From: Candidatus Segatella violae | GTDB lineage: Bacteria; Bacteroidota; Bacteroidia; Bacteroidales; Bacteroidaceae | Direction: 5' to 3' | Length of the DNA: 64,000 nt | NCBI GenBank assembly: GCA_002440225.1 | Contig: DJSH01000029.1 | Span: 1 to 64,000 of the forward strand | In this document: piece by piece, positions 38,802 through 46,608 of the stretch | Layout of the letters: every line of letters starts with the position of its first letter | How positions within the stretch are numbered: position 1 is the stretch's first letter | Made by a program: the position numbers and the translations under genes | The notes under the pieces: generated by a model | The model's input: the letters and a program-made list of their open reading frames with translations, nothing else | The model's database searches: none | Told to the model about the DNA's origin: nothing

Positions 38802-40592
38802 TTATTTCTTTTTACGAGAAACTTTCTTCTTAGGAGAAACCGGTTTCGTTGAGGCGACGGTTTTCTTCTGCAAGTCTTCTTCTCTTATATATTGCTTGTT
38901 ATTGATTTTCCATTCCAGCACGGCAGTCTTGTTGTCGCCAACATAGGCTTGTTTCCAGAACTCCACGGCCTTGTCGGCCATGCCGTTCATGGCATAGATG
39001 TCGCCTGCGTGCTCTATCACTGTAGAGTTATTCTCGGTGGAATCGCTATTTTTGAGAGCTTGGTCGATATAAGTCTTTGCATCTGCATAGCGTTCTTCCA
39101 TGAACAATATCCAGGCATAAGTGTCGAGATAAGTACTGTTGTTAGGCTCCGCCTTGATGGTCTTGTAGCTCATCGATTCTGCCTTGTGCAAGTCCTTGCC
39201 TTTCTCGCTCATATAATAAGCGTAATTGTTGAGAGCCATGATGTTGTCATCCTTCCACTGCAGGCAGGAGTCATAAGCGGCAAAGGCGGCATCCTTCTCG
39301 CCCTTGCTGTGCAAGATGTCGCCCATCACAGCATAGAGGTCAGACACCAAATCGGCAGACGACTGGGCATTTACCTGTGCCACGCCACGCTTGAATTCTT
39401 GCAGGGCTTGGTCTTCGTCCTTCATTTGGTAATAAGCCATACCTCCGAAGTAATAAAACACCATTTCATCGGGATTATACTCATGAGCCTCGGTACTTTG
39501 CTTCACCACCTCCTGATACTTTTTCTCGTTCCATAGATTTTGGATGAGTTGCATACGGGCATTGGCGTTGTCGGGAGCCAAATCCACCACTTTCTGATAA
39601 GCGGCGCAGATGGTATCCATTGGCATCTTCTTCAACTGCATGTAAGTAGCCCTCAGCTCTGCCAACTCTGGCGAAGGCTGCGGCACGGCAAGCACACGGT
39701 CGAAGAGGGCGATTACCTTGGTGGAGTCGCCGCCTTCGCTCTCATTGCTCTGTATATAGGAGCGAAACATCATCACCTTGGTGTCCAAATCCGTCTTCTT
39801 GCTCAGCAATATCTTGTCGAGCATCTCGTGAGCCTGTTCTTCCTGATGGGTCGCATTATAATAGTCGTAAAGCGACATCTGGGCATAGGAGTTGTCGGGC
39901 TCTTCTTTCAGCACATCGCAGAACTGCTTGTAGGCTTCCTTCTGTCGGTCGTGCTGCATCAGCCAGTTGCCCAACATCGTCTTGTAAACCATGTCGAGTG
40001 GATGTTCGTCAACTAGCGATTTCAATTCCTTATAGGCTGCCTTCTTGTCGTTCATCAGCTCGTACACTCTCATCTTGGAGAGAGTAAATTGCTCGCTTTC
40101 ACCTTCCTCCGTTTCCAGTCGGGAGATGGTTTTCAGCATCATAGGATAGTTTTTCTGCTGCTGATAGAGCTGGGCAAGGATACGCAAGGCATCGGTGTTG
40201 CCATGGTTCTTGGCATAGAGAGCCTCATAGGCATCGATGGCTTTGTCGTATTGCTGATTACCTATATAATATTGAGCCAGATGCTCTGCATAGGTCTGGT
40301 TGTCAGGATTCAGGGCGATGGCCTGCTGCATGTAGTCGAGCGCCAAGGAATCTTTCTTGAGCTGTGCATAGTAAAGCGACTCATAATAATAGGTCTCGGC
40401 TGCCTGCGGATTGATTTGGCGAGCATGTTCGAAAAGGTCGAAAGCCTCGGCATACTTGCCGGCGGCGTGCATGCGAGCTGCCTCCTGGAAGAAGTAGTCG
40501 TAGCGTTTTTGGTCGTTTTTGTTATCCGCCCACGCCACAGTGCCCAGGAACACGAGACCCATCAAACCGATGTTTTTTAGATTCATCTTCAC
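38802..40592 (-). CDS. Periplasmic tetratricopeptide-repeat protein
   Basis: 596 residues from GTG 40592, which is 8 nt downstream of a GGAAAGGA element; ATG 40586 (MNLKNIGLMG) is the alternative start. Signal peptide ends near AWA. About a dozen TPR units follow, such as KYAEAFDLFEHARQINPQAA, QQYDKAIDAYEALYAKNHGN and EERYADAKTYIDQALKNSDS. The C-terminus is Lys/Arg-rich. TPRs mediate protein assembly; conserved linkage with DUF4292 and EnvC suggests an envelope-biogenesis scaffold (inference). 10 bp separate it from DUF4292. Confidence 0.85.
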   Translation of the reverse strand: MKMNLKNIGLMGLVFLGTVAWADNKNDQKRYDYFFQEAARMHAAGKYAEAFDLFEHARQINPQAAETYYYESLYYAQLKKDSLALDYMQQAIALNPDNQTYAEHLAQYYIGNQQYDKAIDAYEALYAKNHGNTDALRILAQLYQQQKNYPMMLKTISRLETEEGESEQFTLSKMRVYELMNDKKAAYKELKSLVDEHPLDMVYKTMLGNWLMQHDRQKEAYKQFCDVLKEEPDNSYAQMSLYDYYNATHQEEQAHEMLDKILLSKKTDLDTKVMMFRSYIQSNESEGGDSTKVIALFDRVLAVPQPSPELAELRATYMQLKKMPMDTICAAYQKVVDLAPDNANARMQLIQNLWNEKKYQEVVKQSTEAHEYNPDEMVFYYFGGMAYYQMKDEDQALQEFKRGVAQVNAQSSADLVSDLYAVMGDILHSKGEKDAAFAAYDSCLQWKDDNIMALNNYAYYMSEKGKDLHKAESMSYKTIKAEPNNSTYLDTYAWILFMEERYADAKTYIDQALKNSDSTENNSTVIEHAGDIYAMNGMADKAVEFWKQAYVGDNKTAVLEWKINNKQYIREEDLQKKTVASTKPVSPKKKVSRKKK

Positions 40593-40657
40593 GTTTTTAT
40601 CCTTTCCTATGCTTATTGCTTTATAAAAAAGTCGAGTATTTTACAATTCAAATCTAT

Positions 40658-41095
40658 TTATTTCACGCCTGTATGGCCATAGCCACCAGTACCTCTTTCG
40701 GTTTCATCGAGAGCCTCAACCTCGATGAAATCGCACTGTTCGTGCTTGGCGAGCACCATCTGGGCGATACGTTCACCATCGTTGATGACGAAATCTTCCT
40801 GCGAGAGATTGATGAGCAACACCATCACCTCGCCACGATAGTCGGCGTCGATGGTGCCAGGCGTATTGAGCACGGTGATGCCGTGCTTCTGAGCCAACCC
40901 GCTGCGAGGGCGCACCTGCGCCTCATAACCGGCAGGCAAAGCCATATAAAGCCCCGTTGGCACCAGGCGACGCTCCATGGGATGAAGCACAATGGCCTCA
41001 TCAATGTTTGCACGCAAGTCCATGCCCGCACTCTGTGGTGTGGCAAAGGTAGGAAGGGGCTGACGTCCCTTGTTGATGATCTGTACTTTTATCAT
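40658..41095 (-). CDS. dut: dUTP diphosphatase
   Basis: Hydrolyses dUTP to dUMP, keeping uracil out of DNA and feeding thymidylate synthesis. 145 residues from ATG 41095 ([10 protein letters not shown]). The longer frame is rejected because a -7 box lies inside it. All five motifs are present: [50 protein letters not shown]. Homotrimer, cytoplasmic. First gene of the operon that continues to the TPR gene. Confidence 0.95.
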   Translation of the reverse strand: MIKVQIINKGRQPLPTFATPQSAGMDLRANIDEAIVLHPMERRLVPTGLYMALPAGYEAQVRPRSGLAQKHGITVLNTPGTIDADYRGEVMVLLINLSQEDFVINDGERIAQMVLAKHEQCDFIEVEALDETERGTGGYGHTGVK

Positions 41096-41114
41096 GATTC
41101 TTCTATTTATTATG

Positions 41115-41122
41115 CAAAGATA
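41115..41122 (-). promoter_or_regulatory. -7 element of dut
   Basis: Minus-strand TATCTTTG, 19 nt upstream of ATG 41095, which supports that start. No TTTG at the standard -33 distance. Confidence 0.5.
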
Positions 41123-41250
41123 ATGCAAACGAGCACAATGAAAACTTGCTTTCAAATTGTCGAGTGCAGCTTATCTTCTGCAAAAATAAGCAATTTTGAT
41201 GGAATAAATGCATTTTTGTGGCTAAAAACATGTAATTTACCATATTTTAT

Positions 41251-41281
41251 TTTGAATTGTCCCTACTTTAGTGTATTTTTG
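41251..41281 (+). promoter_or_regulatory. dgt promoter
   Basis: TTTG 41251-41254, 19-nt spacer, TATTTTTG 41274-41281, 21 nt before ATG 41303. This excludes the long N-terminal extension of the reading frame. Confidence 0.75.
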
Positions 41282-41302
41282 CAGTATATAATCACATTCA
41301 TC

Positions 41303-42646
41303 ATGCCAATGGACTGGAAACAACTCATCTCCAACAAGCGTTTCGGGCAGGAGCATAAGCACGCCGAACGCCATGACGATCGCTCTGAATTCAAGCGCGA
41401 TTACGACCGTCTCATCTTCTCGTCAGCTTTTCGTCGTCTGCAAAACAAGACGCAAGTATTCCCTTTGCCGGGCAGCATCTTCGTACACAATCGCCTCACC
41501 CACAGCCTGGAGGTAGCGAGCGTGGGCATGTCGCTGGGCAATGACATTTCGCGCCACATCATCACGAAACGCCCCGAACTGAAAGATACGCTCTTCGAAG
41601 AGATAGGCACCATCGTGAGCGCGGCTTGCCTCGCCCACGACTTGGGCAATCCACCTTTCGGGCACTCTGGCGAGAAAGCCATCCAGACGTTCTTCACCGA
41701 GGGAGCCGGCCAGGAGATAAAATCAATGGTTTCATCGGCATTTTGGGAGGACATCACGCACTTCGAAGGCAATGCCAACGCCTTCCGCATCCTGACACAT
41801 CGCTTCAAGGGGCGCCGCCAAGGAGGCTTCGTGATGACCTATTCCATGTTGGTTTCCATCGTGAAATACCCTTTTGCCAGCAGTCTTGCAGGTGAACATG
41901 GCAAATTTGGTTTCTTCGAGTCGGAAGCGGAGTCGTACAAGAAAATCGCCGATGAATTGGGCATTTTTTGCAAGTCAAAGCCAGGGGAGCCACTCCAATA
42001 TGCCCGCCATCCGCTCGTATACATGGTAGAGGCTGCCGACGACATCTGCTATGAAATCATGGACATCGAAGATTCGCATAAGCTCAAGATTCTCACCTAC
42101 GCCGAGACCGAGCGTCTACTGCTCAGTTTTTTCGACGAAGACATACAGCGAAAAATTCTCAAGCGCATCGAAGACGAGGGCTTGACCGATGAAAACGAGA
42201 AAGTGGTGTATATGAGGGCCTGCGTCATCGGCAAGCTGGAGAACGAATGCGTTGCCGCTTTCCTGGAACATGAGGAAGAGATACTGGCTGGCACTTTCGA
42301 CGGAAGTCTCATCGACTACATTTCCGAACGCCAGCGGGAAGCATACAAGGAATGCGAGAAAACATCCTACGCTAAGATTTACCACAGCAAACCTGTACTC
42401 GACGTAGAGCTCTCTGGTTACAAAATCATGGCAACCTTGATGGAGGTGTTCATCGGAGCAGCCGTCAACCCTACTCGTTTTTACTCGCAGCAACTCATCC
42501 GACGAGTAAGCAGCCAGTACGACATCGGCAATGCCAACCTGGAAGAGCGCATCATGGCTGTGATAGATTACATCAGCGGTATGACCGACATCTACGCCCT
42601 GGATATTTACCAAAAGATAAATGGAATAAGTTTGCCTATCGTATAA
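41303..42646 (+). CDS. dgt: Deoxyguanosinetriphosphate triphosphohydrolase-like protein
   Basis: 447 residues from ATG 41303 (MPMDWKQLISNKRFG); ATG 41309 is possible. The HD-domain metal site is complete: RLTHSLEVASVG (first His), CLAHDLGNPPFGHSGE (His-Asp), and later Asp in AADDICYEIMDIED. Hydrolyses dNTPs to deoxynucleosides and tripolyphosphate, lowering the dNTP pool; dGTP preference is not provable here. Divergent from dut, the other dNTP-pool enzyme, with 207 bp between starts. The frame stays open for 687 nt upstream, antisense to dut, which is a shadow. Confidence 0.92.
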   Translation: MPMDWKQLISNKRFGQEHKHAERHDDRSEFKRDYDRLIFSSAFRRLQNKTQVFPLPGSIFVHNRLTHSLEVASVGMSLGNDISRHIITKRPELKDTLFEEIGTIVSAACLAHDLGNPPFGHSGEKAIQTFFTEGAGQEIKSMVSSAFWEDITHFEGNANAFRILTHRFKGRRQGGFVMTYSMLVSIVKYPFASSLAGEHGKFGFFESEAESYKKIADELGIFCKSKPGEPLQYARHPLVYMVEAADDICYEIMDIEDSHKLKILTYAETERLLLSFFDEDIQRKILKRIEDEGLTDENEKVVYMRACVIGKLENECVAAFLEHEEEILAGTFDGSLIDYISERQREAYKECEKTSYAKIYHSKPVLDVELSGYKIMATLMEVFIGAAVNPTRFYSQQLIRRVSSQYDIGNANLEERIMAVIDYISGMTDIYALDIYQKINGISLPIV

Positions 42647-42694
42647 GATTCAGGTAAGGCTCATAAGGAACACTGCGTGACCTCGTTCAAGAAA

Positions 42695-42733
42695 CTGCCT
42701 CATTGGGGCAGAAAACTGCCCTAGCCTTGGCAG
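42695..42733. repeat. Tandem CTGCC/GGCAG mini-hairpins, copy B
   Basis: Two dyads, 42695-42711 and 42716-42733, same arms as at 11931-11990 and also separated by AAAA. Confidence 0.75.
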
Positions 42734-42811
42734 TAAATCGGTGTCACTACGTATTTTACACCACATCGCCTTAACTAGTTGGCAAAATCATTACATACTA
42801 GTTTTCAATTT

Positions 42812-43037
42812 CTACTTCACACTACACTATTTAAGCGTAACAAACTTATTACCAAGCACTTAAATAGGTGTAATAGCCGCTTGCACACTACACCCACACT
42901 ACACCGCACTACCCCCCTGCAATCCAGAAAAAAGGTGTAGTGTGGTGTAGTGTGGGTGTAGTGTCGAGCCTCACATTTCACCCTTGCATTTCACTATCAT
43001 CCAGGCAGTTACATCGTTTTGATGTAGTGTGTAATAC
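42812..43037. repeat. Palindromic MITE-like element, copy B
   Basis: Left terminal repeat CTACTTCACACTACA (42812-42826), the exact reverse complement of the right end of copy A; right end TGTAGTGTGTAATAC (43023-43037). Centre: a perfect 21-bp inverted repeat (42885-42905 with 42944-42964) around a 38-nt loop. The conserved 22-bp core is at 42853-42874 (2 mismatches to copy A). Right end lies 5 bp beyond the stop of the GNAT gene. Confidence 0.72.
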
Positions 43038-43042
43038 AATTA

Positions 43043-44044
43043 CTACTTTTCCTTGTAAATGACATTGTTTGCACCGCTGGTAATCTTGAAAGCCTCAGGG
43101 TGTTCGGCGATGAAACTATTGATGTGACGCACGCGTTTTTCCTCCAATATCTCATCGATGGCAATGAGAATACCCGTCTCCTCCACGTCACCGAAGCCAT
43201 AGTTGATGGCTGTGCCGAAGAGTTTCATCGTAGGGCTCAATCCCATGTAGGCATTTACCAGAGGAGGGATGTTGTAACCCAACTTACGAACCTCTCTATT
43301 CAAGATGCGATAGTCGGCCTTGAAGTCGTCCTCGGTGAAGAGAGCAGCCAATTCACTCTCCGGAGTCTCGATTTTGAGCGGTTTCATCGGGATTACCAAG
43401 TTCTCTTTGTCATCGAAGTGCTTCTTCAAGAAATAGAGAATCATATCGCGACCGCGACGGATATAAGAAGGATACATGGTCATTTTGCCGAAGAAATACT
43501 TCAAGTCGGGATAGAGCACGGTGAGGGCTCCAAGACCATCCCAAAGATTGTCGAGGGCGAAGATGCTCTTCGTATTCTTGCGCACATTCTGATACTCCAG
43601 AGACACGAACGAGCGCCCCAGTTCTACCGTATAAGGCATGTACTCCTTGAGGAATTTCTCGGAGAAATGAAACATGTGACTCGTGGCGAGCTTTGGCTGC
43701 CCCTTCTCGTCGAGCTGCCAATCCTTGCCTAGGAGATAGCGATAACCGCCAATGATTTCATCAGCCTCGGGATTCCACACGATGAGCTGCTTGTAGCAGT
43801 TGTCACCGAAGTCGAACTCATCAAGGTCCATGGATTTGCCCGACCCTCCGCCAGCTGTGCGGAAAGCGATTTCACGAAGACGGCCGATTTCCTTCAGTAC
43901 GTTAGGCGAATCGTTGGCTGTCACAATGTAGATTTCATTGTGGCTCTTGTTGGTCATTCGAAGTTGCTTGTCGGGAGTGAGTTCGCTCTTGAGCAACTCC
44001 CTGTCAATCGGTTGGATGATTTCTTCTTCCATACTACTCTTCAA
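43043..44044 (-). CDS. glsB: GNAT-type N-acyltransferase of amino-acid (glycine) lipid synthesis
   Basis: 333 residues. An OlsB/hemolysin-like acyltransferase: IYIVTANDSPNVLKEIGRLR, the ELG-type ACP/acyl-binding stretch VELGRSFVSLEYQN, a central IFALDNLWDGLGALTVLYP and PLVNAYMGLSPTMKLFGTA. The family attaches a 3-hydroxyacyl chain to the amino group of glycine in Bacteroides (GlsB) or ornithine in other bacteria (OlsB). The gene is 15 bp downstream of the matching O-acyltransferase, the arrangement described for Bacteroides glycine lipids, which decides the assignment. Confidence 0.78.
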   Translation of the reverse strand: MKSSMEEEIIQPIDRELLKSELTPDKQLRMTNKSHNEIYIVTANDSPNVLKEIGRLREIAFRTAGGGSGKSMDLDEFDFGDNCYKQLIVWNPEADEIIGGYRYLLGKDWQLDEKGQPKLATSHMFHFSEKFLKEYMPYTVELGRSFVSLEYQNVRKNTKSIFALDNLWDGLGALTVLYPDLKYFFGKMTMYPSYIRRGRDMILYFLKKHFDDKENLVIPMKPLKIETPESELAALFTEDDFKADYRILNREVRKLGYNIPPLVNAYMGLSPTMKLFGTAINYGFGDVEETGILIAIDEILEEKRVRHINSFIAEHPEAFKITSGANNVIYKEK

Positions 44045-44059
44045 TATAATGATATGATT

Positions 44060-44887
44060 CTATAATTCGTAAACTCTGTCTTCCACATACTGCGCCCACT
44101 CAGTAGGTGTCTTGCTCTTGTCGAACGTCTGCCAAGGTATCGGCTTGCCGATGGCGATGCGGAAATGCTTGCCCACATTCTTGTACATCTCGTCGACGAG
44201 GAAGAGCATGGCAAGATTGAACGGCAGATACTTGTCGCTGAAGCGGGCGATGCGATAGAATCGCTCCGAGTTGCGACCGCCGAAATGGATAGGCACCACG
44301 TCGCGATGATACTCCACGCTCTTGGAGATGAAAGTTTTCTTCCAAGGCAGGTCGTGGATGGTTCCATCCTTGCGCTTGCGGCTGTTGAGACCGGCAGGGA
44401 ACATGAGCATGTGGTTGTCGCTCTGGAATCCTGCCTCCACCATACGGGGGAAGTCGCGACTTTGGCGACCGGTCTTGTTGATGCCGATGCACACAGGCTT
44501 CAGCCCCGGCAGATTGAGCAGGAGGTCGTTGACCAGATAGCGGAACTTGCCGTCGTAGTGTTCACCGATGATGGAACCCAGGCACACACCGTCTTGTCCG
44601 CCCAGCGGATGATTGGACACGAAAGTGTAAAGTTTGCCGTCGTTCTTATCGGGCAAGTTTTCCAAGCCGACAATCTCGACATCCATTTTCAGATAGCGCA
44701 CACACTCGATGAGCCACTCGGTACCCGACTGGCCACGATGCTCCCACAAGAACGCATTGACCTGGTCCTCGTGGATTAACTTTTTGAGCCAAGACACCAA
44801 GAAACGAGGCACGAATTTTGCCTTGCTTCCCATCTTGCTCTTAAGTATCTTCTCTATGTCGATCGTTTTCTCTATTGCAGCACTCAT
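44060..44887 (-). CDS. glsA: PlsC-like O-acyltransferase of amino-acid (glycine) lipid synthesis
   Basis: 275 residues of the 1-acylglycerol-3-phosphate acyltransferase family. The catalytic motif is NHPLGGQDG near residue 90, i.e. His and Asp separated by five residues and not the usual four. Substrate-site FPAGLNSRKRKDG and PIHFGGRN follow. No transmembrane segment is obvious. It should add the second acyl chain to the N-acyl-glycine made by the neighbour, giving glycine lipids or flavolipin precursors. First gene of the pair. Confidence 0.76.
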   Translation of the reverse strand: MSAAIEKTIDIEKILKSKMGSKAKFVPRFLVSWLKKLIHEDQVNAFLWEHRGQSGTEWLIECVRYLKMDVEIVGLENLPDKNDGKLYTFVSNHPLGGQDGVCLGSIIGEHYDGKFRYLVNDLLLNLPGLKPVCIGINKTGRQSRDFPRMVEAGFQSDNHMLMFPAGLNSRKRKDGTIHDLPWKKTFISKSVEYHRDVVPIHFGGRNSERFYRIARFSDKYLPFNLAMLFLVDEMYKNVGKHFRIAIGKPIPWQTFDKSKTPTEWAQYVEDRVYEL

Positions 44888-45217
44888 GTTTGCTAAAACT
44901 TATAAGTAAGTGCAAAAATAACTCATCTTTTTCAAATACGAGCCATTTTTTGCGAAAATTTATCAAAATAGCTCAAAAATCCTGCTTTTTCTCGACATTT
45001 GAGGGAAAAATGAGACAATATCGATGAGCTTTTGCGTAAACCGAGCCATCCACTAAGGTGAAAACTCCAAGACTCCACACGGGCGTGGATTTTGCCATAA
45101 AGCAAGTTTTTTATTAAGTTTTTAAAATTTTGGCAAGAAAAGCGTGGCTATGTGGGGAATTTTATGTACCTTTGAACCCGAATTGCTATATAAATAAGTA
45201 CACATGCAATAATAAAT
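44888..45217. other. 330-bp gap upstream of the dcw cluster, no mraZ
   Basis: No ORF was recognised. It holds the divergent starts of glsA and rsmH, a small TCCAC/GTGGA hairpin followed by TTTT (45074-45093) and the rsmH -7 box. The place where mraZ normally sits is empty. Confidence 0.7.
45167..45174 (+). promoter_or_regulatory. -7 element of the dcw cluster
   Basis: TACCTTTG, 43 nt before the rsmH ATG. The -33 box is not evident. Confidence 0.5.
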
Positions 45218-46132
45218 ATGATAAAGACAGCAGAAACATATCATGTACCAGTGCTCCTCAAGGAGAGCGTCGACGGGCTGAACATCCAGCCCGGAGGCAT
45301 CTATGTCGACGTCACCTTTGGAGGCGGCGGACATTCACGAGAGATTCTATCAAGACTCTCGGAAGGCGGACATCTATACAGCTTCGACCAAGACGCCGAC
45401 GCCGAGCAGAACGTGGTGCCGAATCCAGACTTCACCTTCGTGTGCTCCAACTTCAGGTATCTGAAAAACTGGATGCGCTACTATGGCGTGGATGGATTGG
45501 GCGGTTTGCTCGCCGACCTCGGCGTGTCGAGCCACCATTTCGACGACGAGAGCCGCGGCTTCTCCTTCCGCTTCGACTCACCGCTCGACATGCGCATGAA
45601 CAAGCGCGCCGGCAAGACTGCTGCCGACATCGTGAACGAATATGAGGAAGCCGCCCTGGCCGACATCTTCTACCTCTATGGCGAGCTGAAGAACTCCCGA
45701 CGCATCGCCTCGGCGCTCGTCAAGGCAAGAGCCCAGCAACCGATAGCCACCACCAAGGATTTCATGGCGGCTGTGGAGCCACTCTTCAAGCGAGAGCGAG
45801 AGAAAAAAGACATGGCCAAGCTGTTCCAAGCACTGCGCATCGAGGTGAACCACGAGATGGATGCCCTGAAAGAGATGCTGCGCTCAGCCACAGAACTGCT
45901 GAAACCTGGCGGAAGACTCTCAGTGATAACCTATCATTCGCTGGAAGACAGAATCGTGAAGAACGTGATGAAAGCCGGCAACCCAGAAGGAAAAATAGTG
46001 CAAGACTTCTTCGGGAGAATAGAAACCCCTTTCAAGCTTGTGAACAACAAGGTGATTGTGCCTGATGCCGACGAGCAAGAAAGAAACCCAAGAAGCCGAA
46101 GCGCCAAACTAAGAATTGCAGAGAAAAAATGA
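45218..46132 (+). CDS. rsmH: 16S rRNA (cytosine(1402)-N4)-methyltransferase
   Basis: Methylates C1402 of 16S rRNA in the decoding centre. 304 residues: HVPVLLKESVDGLNI at the start, SAM motif VDVTFGGGGHSREIL, GLLADLGVSSHHFDDESRGFSFR, LDMRMN and the C-terminal YHSLEDRIVKN. Normal length. First gene of the dcw cluster here; its stop overlaps the ftsL start by 4 bp (ATGA). Confidence 0.96.
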   Translation: MIKTAETYHVPVLLKESVDGLNIQPGGIYVDVTFGGGGHSREILSRLSEGGHLYSFDQDADAEQNVVPNPDFTFVCSNFRYLKNWMRYYGVDGLGGLLADLGVSSHHFDDESRGFSFRFDSPLDMRMNKRAGKTAADIVNEYEEAALADIFYLYGELKNSRRIASALVKARAQQPIATTKDFMAAVEPLFKREREKKDMAKLFQALRIEVNHEMDALKEMLRSATELLKPGGRLSVITYHSLEDRIVKNVMKAGNPEGKIVQDFFGRIETPFKLVNNKVIVPDADEQERNPRSRSAKLRIAEKK

Positions 46133-46608
46133 ACAAAGACTTAGACAACAACACAAACAGCGAGCCTATCATCGACGAGAAAGCCCAAGCGACACCCGAG
46201 CCTCCCAAGGAGGAGGACGTTCCACTGGAGTCGCTCAAAGAGGTGATAGCCAAGCAGGCGACAGAGGAAGAGCCCACAGGTTCCGCCAGTTTCACCCTGC
46301 GCAAGATTCTGGGTGGCGACATCCTCACCACACAAATCATACGCCGACAAATATGGCTCGTCATCCTGATTGTGTTTTTCGTCATCATTTACATCTCCAA
46401 CCGATACAGCATCCAGAAGGACCTCATCGAGCTGGACCAACTACAGAAAGAGCTGCAAGATACCAAGTACAAAGCCTTGTCTACCAGCAGTCAGATAACC
46501 GAGAAGAGTCGTGAGAGCAACGTGCTCGACATGCTGAAAAACAACAAAGACAGCGTGCTGCACATCGCCACACAACCTCCTTACATCATAAACGTACCCG
46601 AAGAATGA
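46129..46608 (+). CDS. ftsL: FtsL-like cell division protein
   Basis: 159 residues. A long acidic cytoplasmic N-terminus (1-75, rich in Glu and Pro), one transmembrane segment (about 76-97, WLVILIVFFVIIYISN) and a periplasmic coiled coil (about 98-135) with a short tail. Sequence identity with FtsL families is low, so position (between rsmH and ftsI) and topology decide. In the divisome it would bridge FtsQ/DivIC and FtsWI. 4-bp overlaps at both ends indicate tight coupling. Confidence 0.82.
   Translation: MNKDLDNNTNSEPIIDEKAQATPEPPKEEDVPLESLKEVIAKQATEEEPTGSASFTLRKILGGDILTTQIIRRQIWLVILIVFFVIIYISNRYSIQKDLIELDQLQKELQDTKYKALSTSSQITEKSRESNVLDMLKNNKDSVLHIATQPPYIINVPEE

Larger units (their letters stand above)
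42647..43042. other. 396-bp non-coding region with copy B of the structured element
   Basis: Between convergent dgt and the GNAT gene. It holds a conserved left block (42671-42700), two CTGCC mini-hairpins, a spacer, and the palindromic element 42812-43037. No conventional terminator besides these hairpins, which may end transcription from both sides. Confidence 0.8.

Noticed and set aside
40616..41302. N-terminal extension of the dgt frame by 229 codons
   Set aside because: Antisense to dut and upstream of the dgt promoter at 41251-41281; homology begins only at MDWKQLI.
45074..45093. Rho-independent terminator upstream of rsmH
   Set aside because: Only a 5-bp stem with a short TTTT; too weak to call, kept as a minor note in the gap description.
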